NCBI RefSeq assembly: GCF_026130545.1
Contig: NZ_JAMOIM010000009.1
Coordinates: 62,001-126,000, forward strand
Direction: 5' to 3'
DNA: 64,000 nucleotides
From: Lichenifustis flavocetrariae
GTDB lineage: Bacteria > Pseudomonadota > Alphaproteobacteria > Rhizobiales > Beijerinckiaceae
In this document: in pieces, positions 32,793 through 42,742 of the stretch
How the letters are laid out: each line of letters opens with the position of its first letter
Numbering within the stretch: the first letter of the stretch is position 1
Translations under genes and position numbers: made by a program
The notes under the pieces: generated by a model
Told to the model about the DNA's origin: nothing
What the model saw: only the letters and a program-made list of their open reading frames with translations
The model's database searches: none

Positions 32793-35426
32793 TCAATCCC
32801 ACTTATATGAAAAAACGCTGTCCTCGACCGATACTCTGACCCGACCGGGCACTTCATTCTGAAGTGCCCGGTCCAAAAACCCGCGCGATAAGTCGGGCAG
32901 CAGGGTATTGGTGATGATGTTATCGATCATGCGGCCGCCGGAGTCGGGATCGTTGCACAGCGAGACGATGTGGTCGACCACGGCTTGCCCGTAGCTGAAG
33001 GCGGTGTTCTGGTTATCAGCGATACGCTGGCCGATGCGATCAAGCTGCAGGCGTACGATGCCGCCGAGCATGTCGGGCGAGAGTGGAAAATAGGGGATCA
33101 CAACGAGCCGGCCGATCAGGGCAGGGGGGAACACTGAGAGGAGATCGGGCCGCAAGGCCGTCGCCAGCTCTGTGGCATCGATGGCGCCGCCCTTCTGTTG
33201 CGCCGCCATTATGCGGTCGGTGCCGACGTTCGAGGTGAGGATGATCAGCGTATTCTTGAAGTCGATCCTCCGTCCCGTGCCATCCTCCATCTGGCCCTTG
33301 TCGAAGACCTGGAAGAAGATCTCGTGCACGTCCGGATGGGCTTTCTCGACCTCGTCGAGCAGGATCACGCTATAGGGTTTGCGGCGCACAGCCTCGGTCA
33401 GGCGTCCGCCTTCGCCGTAGCCGATGTAGCCGGGCGGCGCGCCTTTCAGCGTCGAGACGCTGTGGGCCTCTTGGAACTCCGACATATTGATGGTGATCAT
33501 GTTCTGCTCGCCGCCGTAGAGGGCTTCGGCGAGCGCCAGGGCGGTTTCGGTCTTGCCGACGCCCGAAGGGCCGCAGAGCATGAAGACGCCGATCGGCTTG
33601 TTCGGGTTGTCGAGCCTCGCGCGGTTCGTTTCGATCCGCTTGGCGATCATTGCGAGGCCGTGGCTTTGGCCCACGACGCGCCGATTGAGAATGTCGGCCA
33701 GATTGAGAACCGTCTCAATCTCGTCCTTCATCATCCGGCCGACCGGAATGCCGGTCCAGTCTGAGACGACGGCGGCGATCGACTGCTCGTCGACATGAGG
33801 GTAGATCATGCGGCTTTCCGGATCGATCGCGGAGAGATCGGCCGCCTTGCCTTTGAGAGCCGCACGGGTCTCGATTTGATCGACATCGGGCTTCTTCAAA
33901 TCGGCCCGTAGCGCGTGGATCTCGCCAACCAGCGTCTGCTCGCTTGCCCATTCGGATTGGAGGGCCGCGAGATCCTCGCGCAAATCGGCGAGTTGCGCCT
34001 CGATCTCGTCGAGGCGCTTCGTGGCGTCCGTGCCGAGTTCCTCATCGGCCACGAGGGCGGCCTTCTCTGTCTCTAACGCCGAGATGCCGACCTTAAGGTC
34101 GGCCAGCGCGGCCGGGGTCGTGGTCTGGCTTATGGCGACACGGGCGCAGGCGGTGTCGAGCAGGCTCACGGCCTTGTCGGGCAATTGCCGGGCCGGGATG
34201 TAGCGCTGCGACAGATGCACGGCCGCGACGACGGCGGCATCCGCAATCCGTACTCCATGGTGCTTTTCCATGGGCGCAAGCAGGCCGCGCAGCATGTCGC
34301 AGCAGCGCGCGGCATCCGGCTCGTCAATGCCGATTGGCTGGAAGCGCCGGGTCAGCGCCGGATCCTTCTCGATATGCTGGCGATATTCCGACCAGGTGGT
34401 GGCCGCAATGGTGCGGAGCGTGCCGCGCGCCAGCGCGGGCTTCAAGAGGTTAGCGGCGTCGCCCGTCCCGGCCTGGCCACCGGCGCCGATCAACGTATGA
34501 GCCTCGTCGATGAAAAGGATGATCGGGGTCGGAGAATTCTGCACCTCGTCGATGACCGATCGCAGTCGCTGCTCGAACTCGCCCTTCATTGAGGCGCCGG
34601 CCTGCATCAGCCCGATGTCGAGCGCCCTCAGGGTCACGCCCCGCAGGGGCGGCGGCACATCGCCCGCGGCGATGCGCTGGGCAAATCCTTCGACAACAGC
34701 CGTCTTGCCGACGCCGGCCTCGCCCGTGAGGATGGGGTTGTTCTGCCGACGTCGCATCAGCACGTCGATCACCTGCCGGATTTCCTCGTCGCGACCCCGG
34801 ATCGGGTCCATCGAGCCAGTGGCGGCCTTGGCGGTGAGATCCTGCGAATAGCGATCGAGCGCGGTATTGCCCTGTGTTCCCGCAGCCGCGGCCGCACCTG
34901 GCGTGTCGGCCCCGCGTAGTCCGGAGCCATCGATCGGCCGGAGATCCTCTTCGATCGAGACCCGCAGAATGCGGCCGAATTCATTGGTCAACGTATCGAG
35001 GCCGATCTTGCCCCATTCCTTCGAGATCGACAGCAGCGCGGGCCGCAGATCCTCCGTCATCAGCACGCCGACGAGAACATGCCCGGTGCGGATCTGCGTT
35101 TCGCCGAACAGCAAGGTCGCGAAATGCCAGCCGCGATCAAGGGCATAGAGCAGCGGCTTGCCCACGCCGGCCAGTTGCGTCTGGTTGCGATCGAGACCCT
35201 CGATAGCGCGTGCCGTATCGGCCGACAGACGCGCCCGATCGAGCTTGAAGTGATCGACCGCGAGGTCGAGGTCGGTCCCCTGTTGGAGCAAGACCTGGTG
35301 CAGCCAATGAACGAGTTCGACATGGCTGTTGCGGGCGGCCTTGGCCTGCCGCAGCGCCTGGAAGAAGGCGTCGTGGCCGATGCGATTGAGTTTTCCCGTA
35401 ACAGTTTCAAGACTGATCTCAGCCAT
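32793..35426 (-). CDS. tssH: T6SS sheath-recycling ATPase ClpV/TssH
   Basis: An 877-residue AAA+ disaggregase. The N-domain (residues 1-150) has RIGHDAFFQALRQAK; AAA1 Walker A is GEAGVGKTAVVEG with the FIDEAHTLIGAGG Walker B. A middle coiled region follows, then AAA2 with GPSGVGKTETALALAEALYG, VILLDEVEKAHPDVHE and an IILTSNVGTD sensor. The family unfolds contracted TssBC sheaths for reuse. The layout and ClpV-type C terminus fit TssH better than ClpB. It is the last gene of the tssB-to-tssH block and intact. Confidence 0.95.
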   Translation of the reverse strand: MAEISLETVTGKLNRIGHDAFFQALRQAKAARNSHVELVHWLHQVLLQQGTDLDLAVDHFKLDRARLSADTARAIEGLDRNQTQLAGVGKPLLYALDRGWHFATLLFGETQIRTGHVLVGVLMTEDLRPALLSISKEWGKIGLDTLTNEFGRILRVSIEEDLRPIDGSGLRGADTPGAAAAAGTQGNTALDRYSQDLTAKAATGSMDPIRGRDEEIRQVIDVLMRRRQNNPILTGEAGVGKTAVVEGFAQRIAAGDVPPPLRGVTLRALDIGLMQAGASMKGEFEQRLRSVIDEVQNSPTPIILFIDEAHTLIGAGGQAGTGDAANLLKPALARGTLRTIAATTWSEYRQHIEKDPALTRRFQPIGIDEPDAARCCDMLRGLLAPMEKHHGVRIADAAVVAAVHLSQRYIPARQLPDKAVSLLDTACARVAISQTTTPAALADLKVGISALETEKAALVADEELGTDATKRLDEIEAQLADLREDLAALQSEWASEQTLVGEIHALRADLKKPDVDQIETRAALKGKAADLSAIDPESRMIYPHVDEQSIAAVVSDWTGIPVGRMMKDEIETVLNLADILNRRVVGQSHGLAMIAKRIETNRARLDNPNKPIGVFMLCGPSGVGKTETALALAEALYGGEQNMITINMSEFQEAHSVSTLKGAPPGYIGYGEGGRLTEAVRRKPYSVILLDEVEKAHPDVHEIFFQVFDKGQMEDGTGRRIDFKNTLIILTSNVGTDRIMAAQQKGGAIDATELATALRPDLLSVFPPALIGRLVVIPYFPLSPDMLGGIVRLQLDRIGQRIADNQNTAFSYGQAVVDHIVSLCNDPDSGGRMIDNIITNTLLPDLSRGFLDRALQNEVPGRVRVSVEDSVFSYKWD

Positions 35427-35445
35427 GGTCGCGCCTCCTCAACAG

Positions 35446-36468
35446 TCAGGACTGATGTGTCCGCTGCCGTTTCTCACGGAGGCGGCTTGCGGGGTGAAAT
35501 CGGGCGTCGCAGCGGTAGGCGTCGGTGCTGGCCCAATTGGGTGACAGCCACGTGGTCCAGCCGATCTGGCCAAAGCTGCCGAGCCGCATCGGCGCAACCT
35601 CCGCGGTCGGTAGGGCGAGTTCGACCTCCCAGTCGAGCGCCTCGCCGACATAGTAGAAGACGAGGTCGGCGAGCGGTTCGCAGCGATCGCCCGTCGGCAG
35701 GAAGCGCATGTACTGCGCCAAGTCGCGGACATAGATGCGGAGACGGAATTTATCCTCGACGCTGAAGCAGCTGCCGCCCAAGATCATATCGTCGCCAAGG
35801 CGGGAGTTGCAGTCGCCGAGCTTGGTCTGTTCACCAACCTCCAGGGCCAAGCGCGACCCGACGAACTCATCGATTTCGACCTGCACCCCGAACAGGCCAC
35901 GCACCATATGCCGAAGCCGTGAGGCGCTCTTGGTCTGGCATGCGGCAAGACCCGCGAAGTTGAGCTTGCCTGCATCCGGGACCGTGTCGAGATCCTGCAG
36001 CGTCTCCGTCCCGATACCCACCATCGCGCCGATATATGTTTTGAAGCGATCACGGTCGGGCTGGTCGTGCTGGGAGATCGGCCGCGCGTCCGCCCAGGCC
36101 CTGAAGAAGAGCTGGAGGAAGCGATTGTTCAAGAGGTCGGCGAAGCGGGGAAAGGCATCGTCGTGCAGGGATTCCTGCCAGCCGAGCGCTTCTTCGGTGG
36201 TGGCCAGGGGCAGGGCCCCTTGCGGTCCCAGGAGCCCGAGGAATTTCGTCAGCACCTGCAGGCGTCCGTCCTTCAGAACCTCGACCTTGCTGAGATTCGA
36301 AGCTGGGAACGCCATGTAGGGGTCCTGGCCCAACCGCACCGTCTCATCGGCTACGGCCGCGCTGTCGCCGATCCTCGGCTTTTCGGGGTGACTGCGCTCG
36401 ATGAGCCGCATGGTGCCCAGAAAATCGAAGCGCCAGGGCTCCTCCGTCATGTCGTCGAGCCGGCTCAT
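35446..36468 (-). CDS. tssG: T6SS baseplate protein TssG
   Basis: A 340-residue TssG. Typical features are the N-terminal EEPWRFDFLGTMRLIERSHP, the LGLLGPQGALPLATTE block and FKTYIGAMVGIGTETL. It builds the baseplate wedge with TssF, TssE and TssK. The ATG at 36468 overlaps the tssF stop (ATGA), so the 17-residue in-frame extension is rejected. It ends 19 bases before clpV. Confidence 0.93.
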   Translation of the reverse strand: MSRLDDMTEEPWRFDFLGTMRLIERSHPEKPRIGDSAAVADETVRLGQDPYMAFPASNLSKVEVLKDGRLQVLTKFLGLLGPQGALPLATTEEALGWQESLHDDAFPRFADLLNNRFLQLFFRAWADARPISQHDQPDRDRFKTYIGAMVGIGTETLQDLDTVPDAGKLNFAGLAACQTKSASRLRHMVRGLFGVQVEIDEFVGSRLALEVGEQTKLGDCNSRLGDDMILGGSCFSVEDKFRLRIYVRDLAQYMRFLPTGDRCEPLADLVFYYVGEALDWEVELALPTAEVAPMRLGSFGQIGWTTWLSPNWASTDAYRCDARFHPASRLREKRQRTHQS

Positions 36469-38435
36469 AGCGCGCCCCGTGCCCCAAGCCGGGGCGGCCA
36501 GCGGATGATTTCGCCCCATTCAACGGTCCGTATCACCGTCTGTGTGAAAGAGTTGATCGCGGCATATTCGGCGAAGAACCGGTCGAGCACCGCGCCGAGC
36601 AGGAACACGCCGCTGCCCTCGAAGGCCCGGTCATCGAACGTGATCGTCACCTCAATGCCACGCGCCGCCCCCACCCCGCCGGCGCGGCGAATGCGGCGCA
36701 CAATGGGTTGGCTATCGACCGAGCGAATCCCACGGATGCGCTTTTCCATGATGCTGTCGCCCATGTCGGCGAACATCGACAGGATGTCGCGAAGCGCATT
36801 TCCGTTGCGCCCGCCGCCGCGTTCCACAAGGCCCAGATGGTTCAACGCCAGCATGTTGATGAGGCGCCACGTTACGACACCCGTGTGCGCGGTCTCGCCA
36901 CGGCTGCGCAATTGCGCCAGCACCGGCTCTCGCGGGGCGGTCGGCCCCTCGACACAGAGGATCTTCATCTCCGTATCGTCGCAGAACTGGAAGTCGCCCC
37001 GATTGTCTCCGATCGGCAGACGTTCCGTGAGGTGGCGGTTGGAACAGAGCGCTCGGACACTCACTTCCGTCGCCCGATCCTCGTCCTCGATGCCGACAGG
37101 TTCGATCAATGACAGAAAGACATCCGTGCCCAGGTAATCCGACACCGAGCCATACTTCTTTTCCTCGATGGTCCGGCGGCGGGGGAGACGGCGCACGGTG
37201 TAGAAGAGGTTTTGCGAATATGAGGTGCCATCGATCGCCGTCGAATAGAGTGGCGGGATCCGTTGCTTGTTCTGTGCGCCCGGATAATGAGCATGCACGT
37301 CGATGATCTGGTGCGGCTCGAAATCCAGGGACCGGCTGCGGTCCGGCACGATGTGGTATTCGTGCTGGTTGGGTTTGATGGGGATCCGGTCCATTTCCAT
37401 GGTGAAGAGGTTGATGGCCGGCGCGGCGTAGAAGGCGAATTTTTCGGAGCGCACCGCGGCCGAGAGCTTCGCCTGGACCGTATCGAAGCAGAAGATGAGG
37501 TCGAAGGATTTCACCCGCAGGTGGCGCAGAACCTTATCGAGCCGAAGCAGCTTGAAACCGAGGAACTTGCGCGGAAACATGAAATATTCCCGCAGATGAT
37601 CAAACCCGCGGAAGATGCGATCGTCGTTCGGCATCAACGCGTCGTCTTCGTCGAACCCGACCTGGACAATTGAACCGGCCGGCAGGCGCGGGACCGGCAG
37701 GACGGGATTGCCGAATGTGTCGAGCGAGCGCACGTAAACGCCGGTGCAGCTGCCGATGAAGGATTGATAGAGCGTGACCGCATCTGCCTCGTCGCCCAAA
37801 AGGTACACGGGCAAATCCGTGATCCGGCATCCGGCGACAAGCTTGTCAGGCTGTTTGAGAGCCGCGGCCTCGTCGACCTCATCCTCGAGAGTTGCGGCCG
37901 ACCGGCAGGTGATCCGCATGCGCAGGCCTGCCTTGACGTCGGGCCCGACGTCGAGTCCCAAGGCCTGCAGCGGTGCGGGGCTCGAAAAATATTCTGCATG
38001 CGTCAGGTCGAAGGGCCAAAGGGTCACGTTTGACGTGAGGCGGTAGCGGCAAGCGACGCGACGGTCGCGCTCGCGGTAATTGGCGTCAAGATAGGCGCCG
38101 CGTTTGATCGTCCATCCGTCCCTGAGGGCAGCATCGCCGTAGGGCGGGACGATCCGGGCCATCATCACCGAGGGTGTGGGGGCGAGGTAGTTCGGGACCA
38201 GCTGCTGCAGGAGATTGTTCGAGAACTCCGGAAATTCGTGCTTGATCTTGAGTTGCACGCGGGCCGCGAGATAGGCGGAGCCTTCGAGCAGGCCGAGTAT
38301 CATATTGTCGGGCCGGTCCTCAATCAGGCCGCCCAACCGGGACGCGATGCCGGGAAATTCGTCGGCGAACTCTTTAGCCTGCTCCTTAAGCAGTCCGAGT
38401 TCCTGGTTGAAGAGATCAAGGAATTCACGGTTCAT
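36465..38435 (-). CDS. tssF: T6SS baseplate protein TssF
   Basis: A 656-residue TssF, normal length. It starts with FLDLFNQELGLLKEQAKEFA and FPGIASRLGGLIEDRP. DNMILGLLEGSAYLAARVQL and VPNYLAPTPSVMMARIVPP are family blocks, and LPAGSIVQVGFDEDDALMP and RRLPRRRTIEEKK follow. It dimerises with TssG in the wedge complex. It lies seven bases after the tssE gene and shares a four-base overlap with tssG. Confidence 0.95.
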   Translation of the reverse strand: MNREFLDLFNQELGLLKEQAKEFADEFPGIASRLGGLIEDRPDNMILGLLEGSAYLAARVQLKIKHEFPEFSNNLLQQLVPNYLAPTPSVMMARIVPPYGDAALRDGWTIKRGAYLDANYRERDRRVACRYRLTSNVTLWPFDLTHAEYFSSPAPLQALGLDVGPDVKAGLRMRITCRSAATLEDEVDEAAALKQPDKLVAGCRITDLPVYLLGDEADAVTLYQSFIGSCTGVYVRSLDTFGNPVLPVPRLPAGSIVQVGFDEDDALMPNDDRIFRGFDHLREYFMFPRKFLGFKLLRLDKVLRHLRVKSFDLIFCFDTVQAKLSAAVRSEKFAFYAAPAINLFTMEMDRIPIKPNQHEYHIVPDRSRSLDFEPHQIIDVHAHYPGAQNKQRIPPLYSTAIDGTSYSQNLFYTVRRLPRRRTIEEKKYGSVSDYLGTDVFLSLIEPVGIEDEDRATEVSVRALCSNRHLTERLPIGDNRGDFQFCDDTEMKILCVEGPTAPREPVLAQLRSRGETAHTGVVTWRLINMLALNHLGLVERGGGRNGNALRDILSMFADMGDSIMEKRIRGIRSVDSQPIVRRIRRAGGVGAARGIEVTITFDDRAFEGSGVFLLGAVLDRFFAEYAAINSFTQTVIRTVEWGEIIRWPPRLGARGAL

Positions 38436-38442
38436 CAGAGCT

Positions 38443-39003
38443 TCACAGGCGAGAGATCGCGAAACGGCCGCTGCCGATATCGACGTCCGCCGTAAATTCC
38501 AGCGGGATATCGACGGGCCTGCAGATCAGGTCCGCACTAACCAGGAAGCGCACCTTCAGCCCGCTTGGGTCTACGGTGGCATCGCGTTTGACCCTGATGG
38601 TCCCTTCGACAAGCCGGGGCTCAAAGGCTTTGAGAGCCGCTTCAATCTGGCGTTCCATGCCGCGGTCGTTGGCGAGAAGCTCGTCGATCGAGCGATGGGC
38701 CATATCGGGTAGGCCGAAGTTAAGAATCGAGGTGCGGACATGCGGGGCGCGGCCGACCTCCCTCTGCGTGGATTCGAGCGCGATCGTGTTCAGAAGATTT
38801 TCAAGGTCGCGCCAGACTTCCCGCCGCAGGATCGGCTCCGTGATCGACGCTGCGGAAGTGCCCTTGCGGTCGGGAACGAGCTGTTGCCCGTTCGTGTCGT
38901 TACGGCGCTCCGGTTGGTCGCGCGAGTCGCGATTTTCCGCGGCGCTCCGGAAGGCCCACATCAAGGGTGGGCTGAGCCTATTCGACTTTTTTAAGCCTGC
39001 CAT
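38443..39003 (-). CDS. tssE: T6SS baseplate protein TssE (gp25-like)
   Basis: A 186-residue TssE of the gpW/gp25 lysozyme-like fold. Typical blocks are LRREVWRDLENLLNTIALES, VRTSILNFGLPDMAHRSIDE and FEPRLVEGTIRV. The enzyme activity of the phage homologue is not expected. The ATG at 39003 is taken; a TTG at 39012 is also in frame. The N-terminal ~60 residues (rich in charged residues) precede the family core, slightly longer than usual. Confidence 0.9.
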   Translation of the reverse strand: MAGLKKSNRLSPPLMWAFRSAAENRDSRDQPERRNDTNGQQLVPDRKGTSAASITEPILRREVWRDLENLLNTIALESTQREVGRAPHVRTSILNFGLPDMAHRSIDELLANDRGMERQIEAALKAFEPRLVEGTIRVKRDATVDPSGLKVRFLVSADLICRPVDIPLEFTADVDIGSGRFAISRL

Positions 39004-39148
39004 GGTCAGCAAACATCCCGTCGGAGGAGGTGCCTACAGCCTGCTGCAGGGAGGAGCCGCCGCAATCGATCGAGTTTGCACGGAGCCCGAGAGGGATGAC
39101 GTGCGGGCCCGACGAAACCGGCGGCTGATTTCAACTTGAACCAGCGGC

Positions 39149-39631
39149 TCAGGCGGCCTTGTTGGCGGCGATGTCCCAGCTGAGCGGCGCGCTCTTGCCC
39201 TTCGAGCCGGAATCTTCCTGGGTGAAGTATTCGAACTTGAACTTGGCGAAGTTGAGCGAAATGTTCTCGGTCAAACGGTCTTCGCCGCCCGATCCGCCTG
39301 TGGTGACGCTCGTGATGATGATCTCTTCCATGTCGAGCTTGAGATAGTCGACCGGTTTCTCACCAGCCTTGCGGACCAGCAGCGTCCCCTTGGCGACGTG
39401 CTTGCCGTTGCAGCAGAACCGCATGATGGTCGAGGACGCCGCGTCGAGATATTTGGTGATATGGACGTCCTGCACCGCGACCTTGCCCGAACCGCCGCCG
39501 CTGCCGGTGTGGGTCGTGCCACTCTGCGACGCGCCCCAGGACCAGGAGAGAACGTCGATTTCCTCCTTGTGCTCGTCGATCTTGGACTCGCCCTTGACGC
39601 CGTCAAGCTTGAGGAGAATGTCTACAGCCAT
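39149..39631 (-). CDS. hcp: T6SS tube protein Hcp/TssD
   Basis: A 160-residue Hcp, the hexameric inner tube and secreted marker. It starts MAVDILLKLDGVKGESKIDE, then has IDVLSWSWGASQSGTTHTGS, VHITKYLDAASSTIMRFCCN and VDYLKLDMEEIIITSVTTGG, all typical. The next gene, tssE, is 145 bases downstream, and 259 bases separate it from tssC upstream, so it may have its own promoter. Confidence 0.95.
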   Translation of the reverse strand: MAVDILLKLDGVKGESKIDEHKEEIDVLSWSWGASQSGTTHTGSGGGSGKVAVQDVHITKYLDAASSTIMRFCCNGKHVAKGTLLVRKAGEKPVDYLKLDMEEIIITSVTTGGSGGEDRLTENISLNFAKFKFEYFTQEDSGSKGKSAPLSWDIAANKAA

Positions 39632-39853
39632 TGTCTTGCTCCAAGTATGGTTGGCGACAACTGTCGCACGGATCTCTGTTAAAATTTAGTTCAATATATT
39701 CGATTTATACTTCTTCAGAACAAAAGTATCAGATGCAGCTCTCAGTGAAAGAAGCTAGGTCTATTTCACCAAACTCTGCTATCTGCTCTCTTGCCCTGTT
39801 GAGCCCCGCCTCTGCGGAACCCCTTCTTTCTATGTTAAACCCGGCATCTTCGA

Positions 39854-39869
39854 TGTGACGGAGGTCACG
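39854..39869. promoter_or_regulatory. CRP-like dyad upstream of hcp
   Basis: TGTGACGGAGGTCACG matches TGTGA-N6-TCACA in nine of ten key positions. It lies about 220 bases upstream of hcp, just after the tssC stop. It may also be a simple hairpin (GTGAC-GGAG-GTCAC). Evidence is a single motif. Confidence 0.3.
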
Positions 39870-39890
39870 TAAACCAAGGTTTGCAGCCAA

Positions 39891-41435
39891 TTATTTGGCC
39901 AGCATATTCTCCGGCACTTTCGAGACGAGGCTCAAGCCGACATCCATGCCTTCCAGCTGGAAATGCGGGCGAAGGAAGAATTTGGCAGAGTAATAGCCGG
40001 GGTTTTCCTCAAGAGGCACGATCTCGATCGCGGCCGCCGCCAAGGGCTTTCGCGCCTTGTCCAGTTCGCTGGAGTTGATGGGATCGCCATCGACATATTC
40101 GTTGATCCACTCGGTCAACCAGCGTGTGAGTTGAGGCGCCTCACGATAGCTGCCGACCTTGTCGCGGATCATGACCTTCAAGTAATGCGCGAAGCGGCAC
40201 ACCGCGAACATGTAGGGCAACCGCGCCGAGAGATTGTCGGATGCGGTGGCCTCCACCCCCTTCGGCCCGGAAAAGCTGCGGGGCTTGAACACGGATTGCG
40301 CGCCGATGAAAGCGGCTTTGTCGGTGTTCTTGCGGTGAATGATCGGGATGAGACCGGATTTGGCGAGTTCATGCTCGCGCCGATCGCTGATGGCGATCTC
40401 GGTCGGGCATTTGAGGTCGACGCCGCCATCATCGGTCGGGAACGTGTGCGAGGGCAGGTTGATGACCTCACCACCCGACTCGACACCCCGGATGCGTGTG
40501 CACCAGCCGTTTTCCTTAAAGGCTCGGTTGATGTTCACGCCCATGGCGTAGGCGGCGTTCATCCAGGCATATTTCGTGCCCGCATGCGCGTCGGTCTCTT
40601 CCTCGAAGGCGAATTCCTCGACCGGTTCTGTCTTGGCGCCATAGGGCAGTCGCGCCAGCACGCGCGGCATGCAGAGTCCGACGTAACGCGAATCGGTCTG
40701 TTCGCGCAAACCCTTCCATCCGGCATATTCCACCGTGTCGAAGAGCTTGCTCAAATCGCGCGGATTGCCGAGTTCCGTCCACGAATCCATGCCCATCAGG
40801 GTGGGGCTCGCGGCCGAGAAGAAGGGCGCATGCGCCGCGCCGGCGATCTTGCTGATGTCGCGCAGGAGTTGCACGTCAGTCGGCAGATGCGTGAATTCGA
40901 AATCGCCGATCAGGCAGCCATAGGGCTGGCCGCCGAGGATGCCGAACTCATTCTCGTAGATCGCCTTGAACAGCGGGCTCTGGTCCCATTTGGCACCGGG
41001 GTAGCTGGTACGCAGATTGCGGCCGAGTTCCTTTTTGGAGACGTTCAGGAACTTGATCTTTAGCATCGCATCCGTCTCGGAATTCAAGACGAAGTAGTGC
41101 AGTCCCCGCCAAGCGCTTTCGAGCTGCTGGAACTCCGGCGCATGCAGGATTTCATTCATCTGCGCCGTGAGCTTCTGATCGATCCGGGCGATCATTTCCT
41201 CGATCGTGTCGAGCACGTCGGCCTTGATCACGGTGCTATCCGCCAAGGCCTCATTCACGAGAGTCGTAATGGCACCCTCGACTTCAATCCGCGCCCGTTC
41301 GGTGCGTGGCTTGAAGCTGTCCTTGAGAACGGAAAACCGCTCTTTCAGGAATGAGAATTCTCCCGCGTCCTGAGTGGTCGCCAGTTCGCTGGCAGAGGCC
41401 GCGGTCGCGACGGTTTCTTCGCCTGCTTGCGCCAT
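39891..41435 (-). CDS. tssC: T6SS sheath protein TssC (large subunit)
   Basis: A 514-residue TssC (VipB). It has the family blocks EIMHAPEFQQL-like FQQLESAWRGLHYFV, PFFSAASPTLMGMDSW, LPYGAKTEPVEEFAF and the C-terminal YYSAKFFLRPHFQLEGMDV. It interlocks with TssB to form the contractile sheath. The ATG at 41435 has AAGGAGG about eight bases upstream; the GTG at 41438 is closer. Its start shares bases with the tssB stop (TGATG). No frameshift is visible. Confidence 0.95.
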   Translation of the reverse strand: MAQAGEETVATAASASELATTQDAGEFSFLKERFSVLKDSFKPRTERARIEVEGAITTLVNEALADSTVIKADVLDTIEEMIARIDQKLTAQMNEILHAPEFQQLESAWRGLHYFVLNSETDAMLKIKFLNVSKKELGRNLRTSYPGAKWDQSPLFKAIYENEFGILGGQPYGCLIGDFEFTHLPTDVQLLRDISKIAGAAHAPFFSAASPTLMGMDSWTELGNPRDLSKLFDTVEYAGWKGLREQTDSRYVGLCMPRVLARLPYGAKTEPVEEFAFEEETDAHAGTKYAWMNAAYAMGVNINRAFKENGWCTRIRGVESGGEVINLPSHTFPTDDGGVDLKCPTEIAISDRREHELAKSGLIPIIHRKNTDKAAFIGAQSVFKPRSFSGPKGVEATASDNLSARLPYMFAVCRFAHYLKVMIRDKVGSYREAPQLTRWLTEWINEYVDGDPINSSELDKARKPLAAAAIEIVPLEENPGYYSAKFFLRPHFQLEGMDVGLSLVSKVPENMLAK

Positions 41436-41995
41436 CACTCGGCCTCCTTGTCTTTGGCTTCGGCCAAGGCCCTTGCCTCGGCCATTGCCGCATCGGATGT
41501 TCCGAGCTGCCTCAGGGCCTCCATCAGCTTCGGATCGCGGAGAAGACTTTTCAGTTCGCGTTCAGCCTGGGCTTTCCCATCCATGAAGCGCTGAAGGTTG
41601 GACAGACGCTCCCGCGCTTCGAGCAATTTCGCCAGAGCCGGGACCTGCCGCGCGACTGCGGCCGGACTGAAGTCGTCCATCTTTCGGAAATTCAGCTGTA
41701 CCGAAAGCTTCTCGCCCGGTTCGTCCGACAGCTTGTTCGGCACCGCGAAGGCAATGCCCGGCTTGACGGACTCGCCCATGCGGGCATCGAAATTGTCCAT
41801 GTCGATGTCGAGAAACTTGCGCTCTTCGAGATCTTTCTTCTCGACGCCGGGTGTATTGCCGGACAGATCCGCGAGAACGCCGGTGACGAAAGGCAATTCA
41901 ACCTTGACGTCGGCGTCATAAGGATCCTGATAAGTGATGTGCACGCGCGGGGGGCGATTCCGCTTGATGAAGCTTTGCCCGCTGTTTGAGACCAT
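41435..41995 (-). CDS. tssB: T6SS sheath protein TssB (small subunit)
   Basis: A 186-residue TssB (VipA). It begins with GQSFIKRNRPPRVHITY (the usual NRPPRVHIxY) and has VELPFVTGVLADLSGNTP, FLDIDMDNFDARMGE and FRKMDDFSPAAVARQVPAL. It ends in a helical ALRQLGT region. The ATG at 41995 is preferred, with GAGG upstream, over a 32-residue in-frame extension without family match. Confidence 0.94.
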   Translation of the reverse strand: MVSNSGQSFIKRNRPPRVHITYQDPYDADVKVELPFVTGVLADLSGNTPGVEKKDLEERKFLDIDMDNFDARMGESVKPGIAFAVPNKLSDEPGEKLSVQLNFRKMDDFSPAAVARQVPALAKLLEARERLSNLQRFMDGKAQAERELKSLLRDPKLMEALRQLGTSDAAMAEARALAEAKDKEAE

Positions 41996-42169
41996 GTAGT
42001 GCCTCGGTAATTTGAATAAAAAGAAAGATTTACGCGTTTTTTGCCGCCGAAAATGCGTCCGCATTGAAGACAAATTTGGGGCGGTCGTCAATTTGCAAAT
42101 GGGCCGTCACGTGCGGAATAGAGCCTGCGGCCGGAACTGTTTTGCAGCATGGAAGGCATGGCATTGGCC

Positions 42170-42742
42170 TTATTTCTCGATGATGATCTCGACACGGCGG
42201 TTCCGTTGCCGGCCGTTGGGATCATCAGACCCATCAGGCTTGAAATTCGGCACAGCCGGTCGGCGGGACCCGAAGCCTGCGGTCTTCAGATGATCGACGC
42301 GCAGGCCCTCGCGATCAGTAAGCCATCGGCGCACGGCCTCGGCCCGTTTGAGCGACAGGGGCAGATTGTGGGCGTCGCTGCCCTTCGCATCCGCATGACC
42401 GTGGATCTCGACGGACCCGGCCGTATGCGCGCGCAAGATCGCGGCCGCCGACGCCAAGGCAGGCTGCGCCGCTTCGCGGATGACCGCCTTGTCGAAGTCA
42501 AACAGGATGTCTGCCGGTAGTTCGACATGGATCTCTGCTGGCGTCTCGCGAACCGCCACCGTATCGATCACGGACATCCGGATGTCGCGCAAGCTGGTCG
42601 AAATCTCTTGGCTCGGCATGGTTAGCGAGCGGGTGGGGAGATGGAGATCACGCGACGAGGCTTTCGCGGCCGTGAGAGGTGGTGCGAGCCACACGAGGGT
42701 CGTCGCGAGAGTTTCGCGCGCCAGAAGCCCGGCGATCTTCAT
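42170..42742 (-). CDS. OmpA-domain outer-membrane or wall-binding protein
   Basis: A 190-residue secreted protein with a signal peptide (MKIAGLLARETLATTLVWLA, cleavage near the first Ala-rich segment) and a C-terminal OmpA-like peptidoglycan-binding domain. The domain shows ILFDFDKAVIREAAQPALAS, GHADAKGSDAHNLPLSLKRA, VDHLKTAGFGSRRP and the NRRVEI end. No lipobox Cys is clear. OmpA domains anchor T6SS membrane complexes (TssL/TagL), so it may be a wall anchor of this locus (inference). It overlaps the tiny upstream gene by four bases. Confidence 0.85.
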   Translation of the reverse strand: MKIAGLLARETLATTLVWLAPPLTAAKASSRDLHLPTRSLTMPSQEISTSLRDIRMSVIDTVAVRETPAEIHVELPADILFDFDKAVIREAAQPALASAAAILRAHTAGSVEIHGHADAKGSDAHNLPLSLKRAEAVRRWLTDREGLRVDHLKTAGFGSRRPAVPNFKPDGSDDPNGRQRNRRVEIIIEK

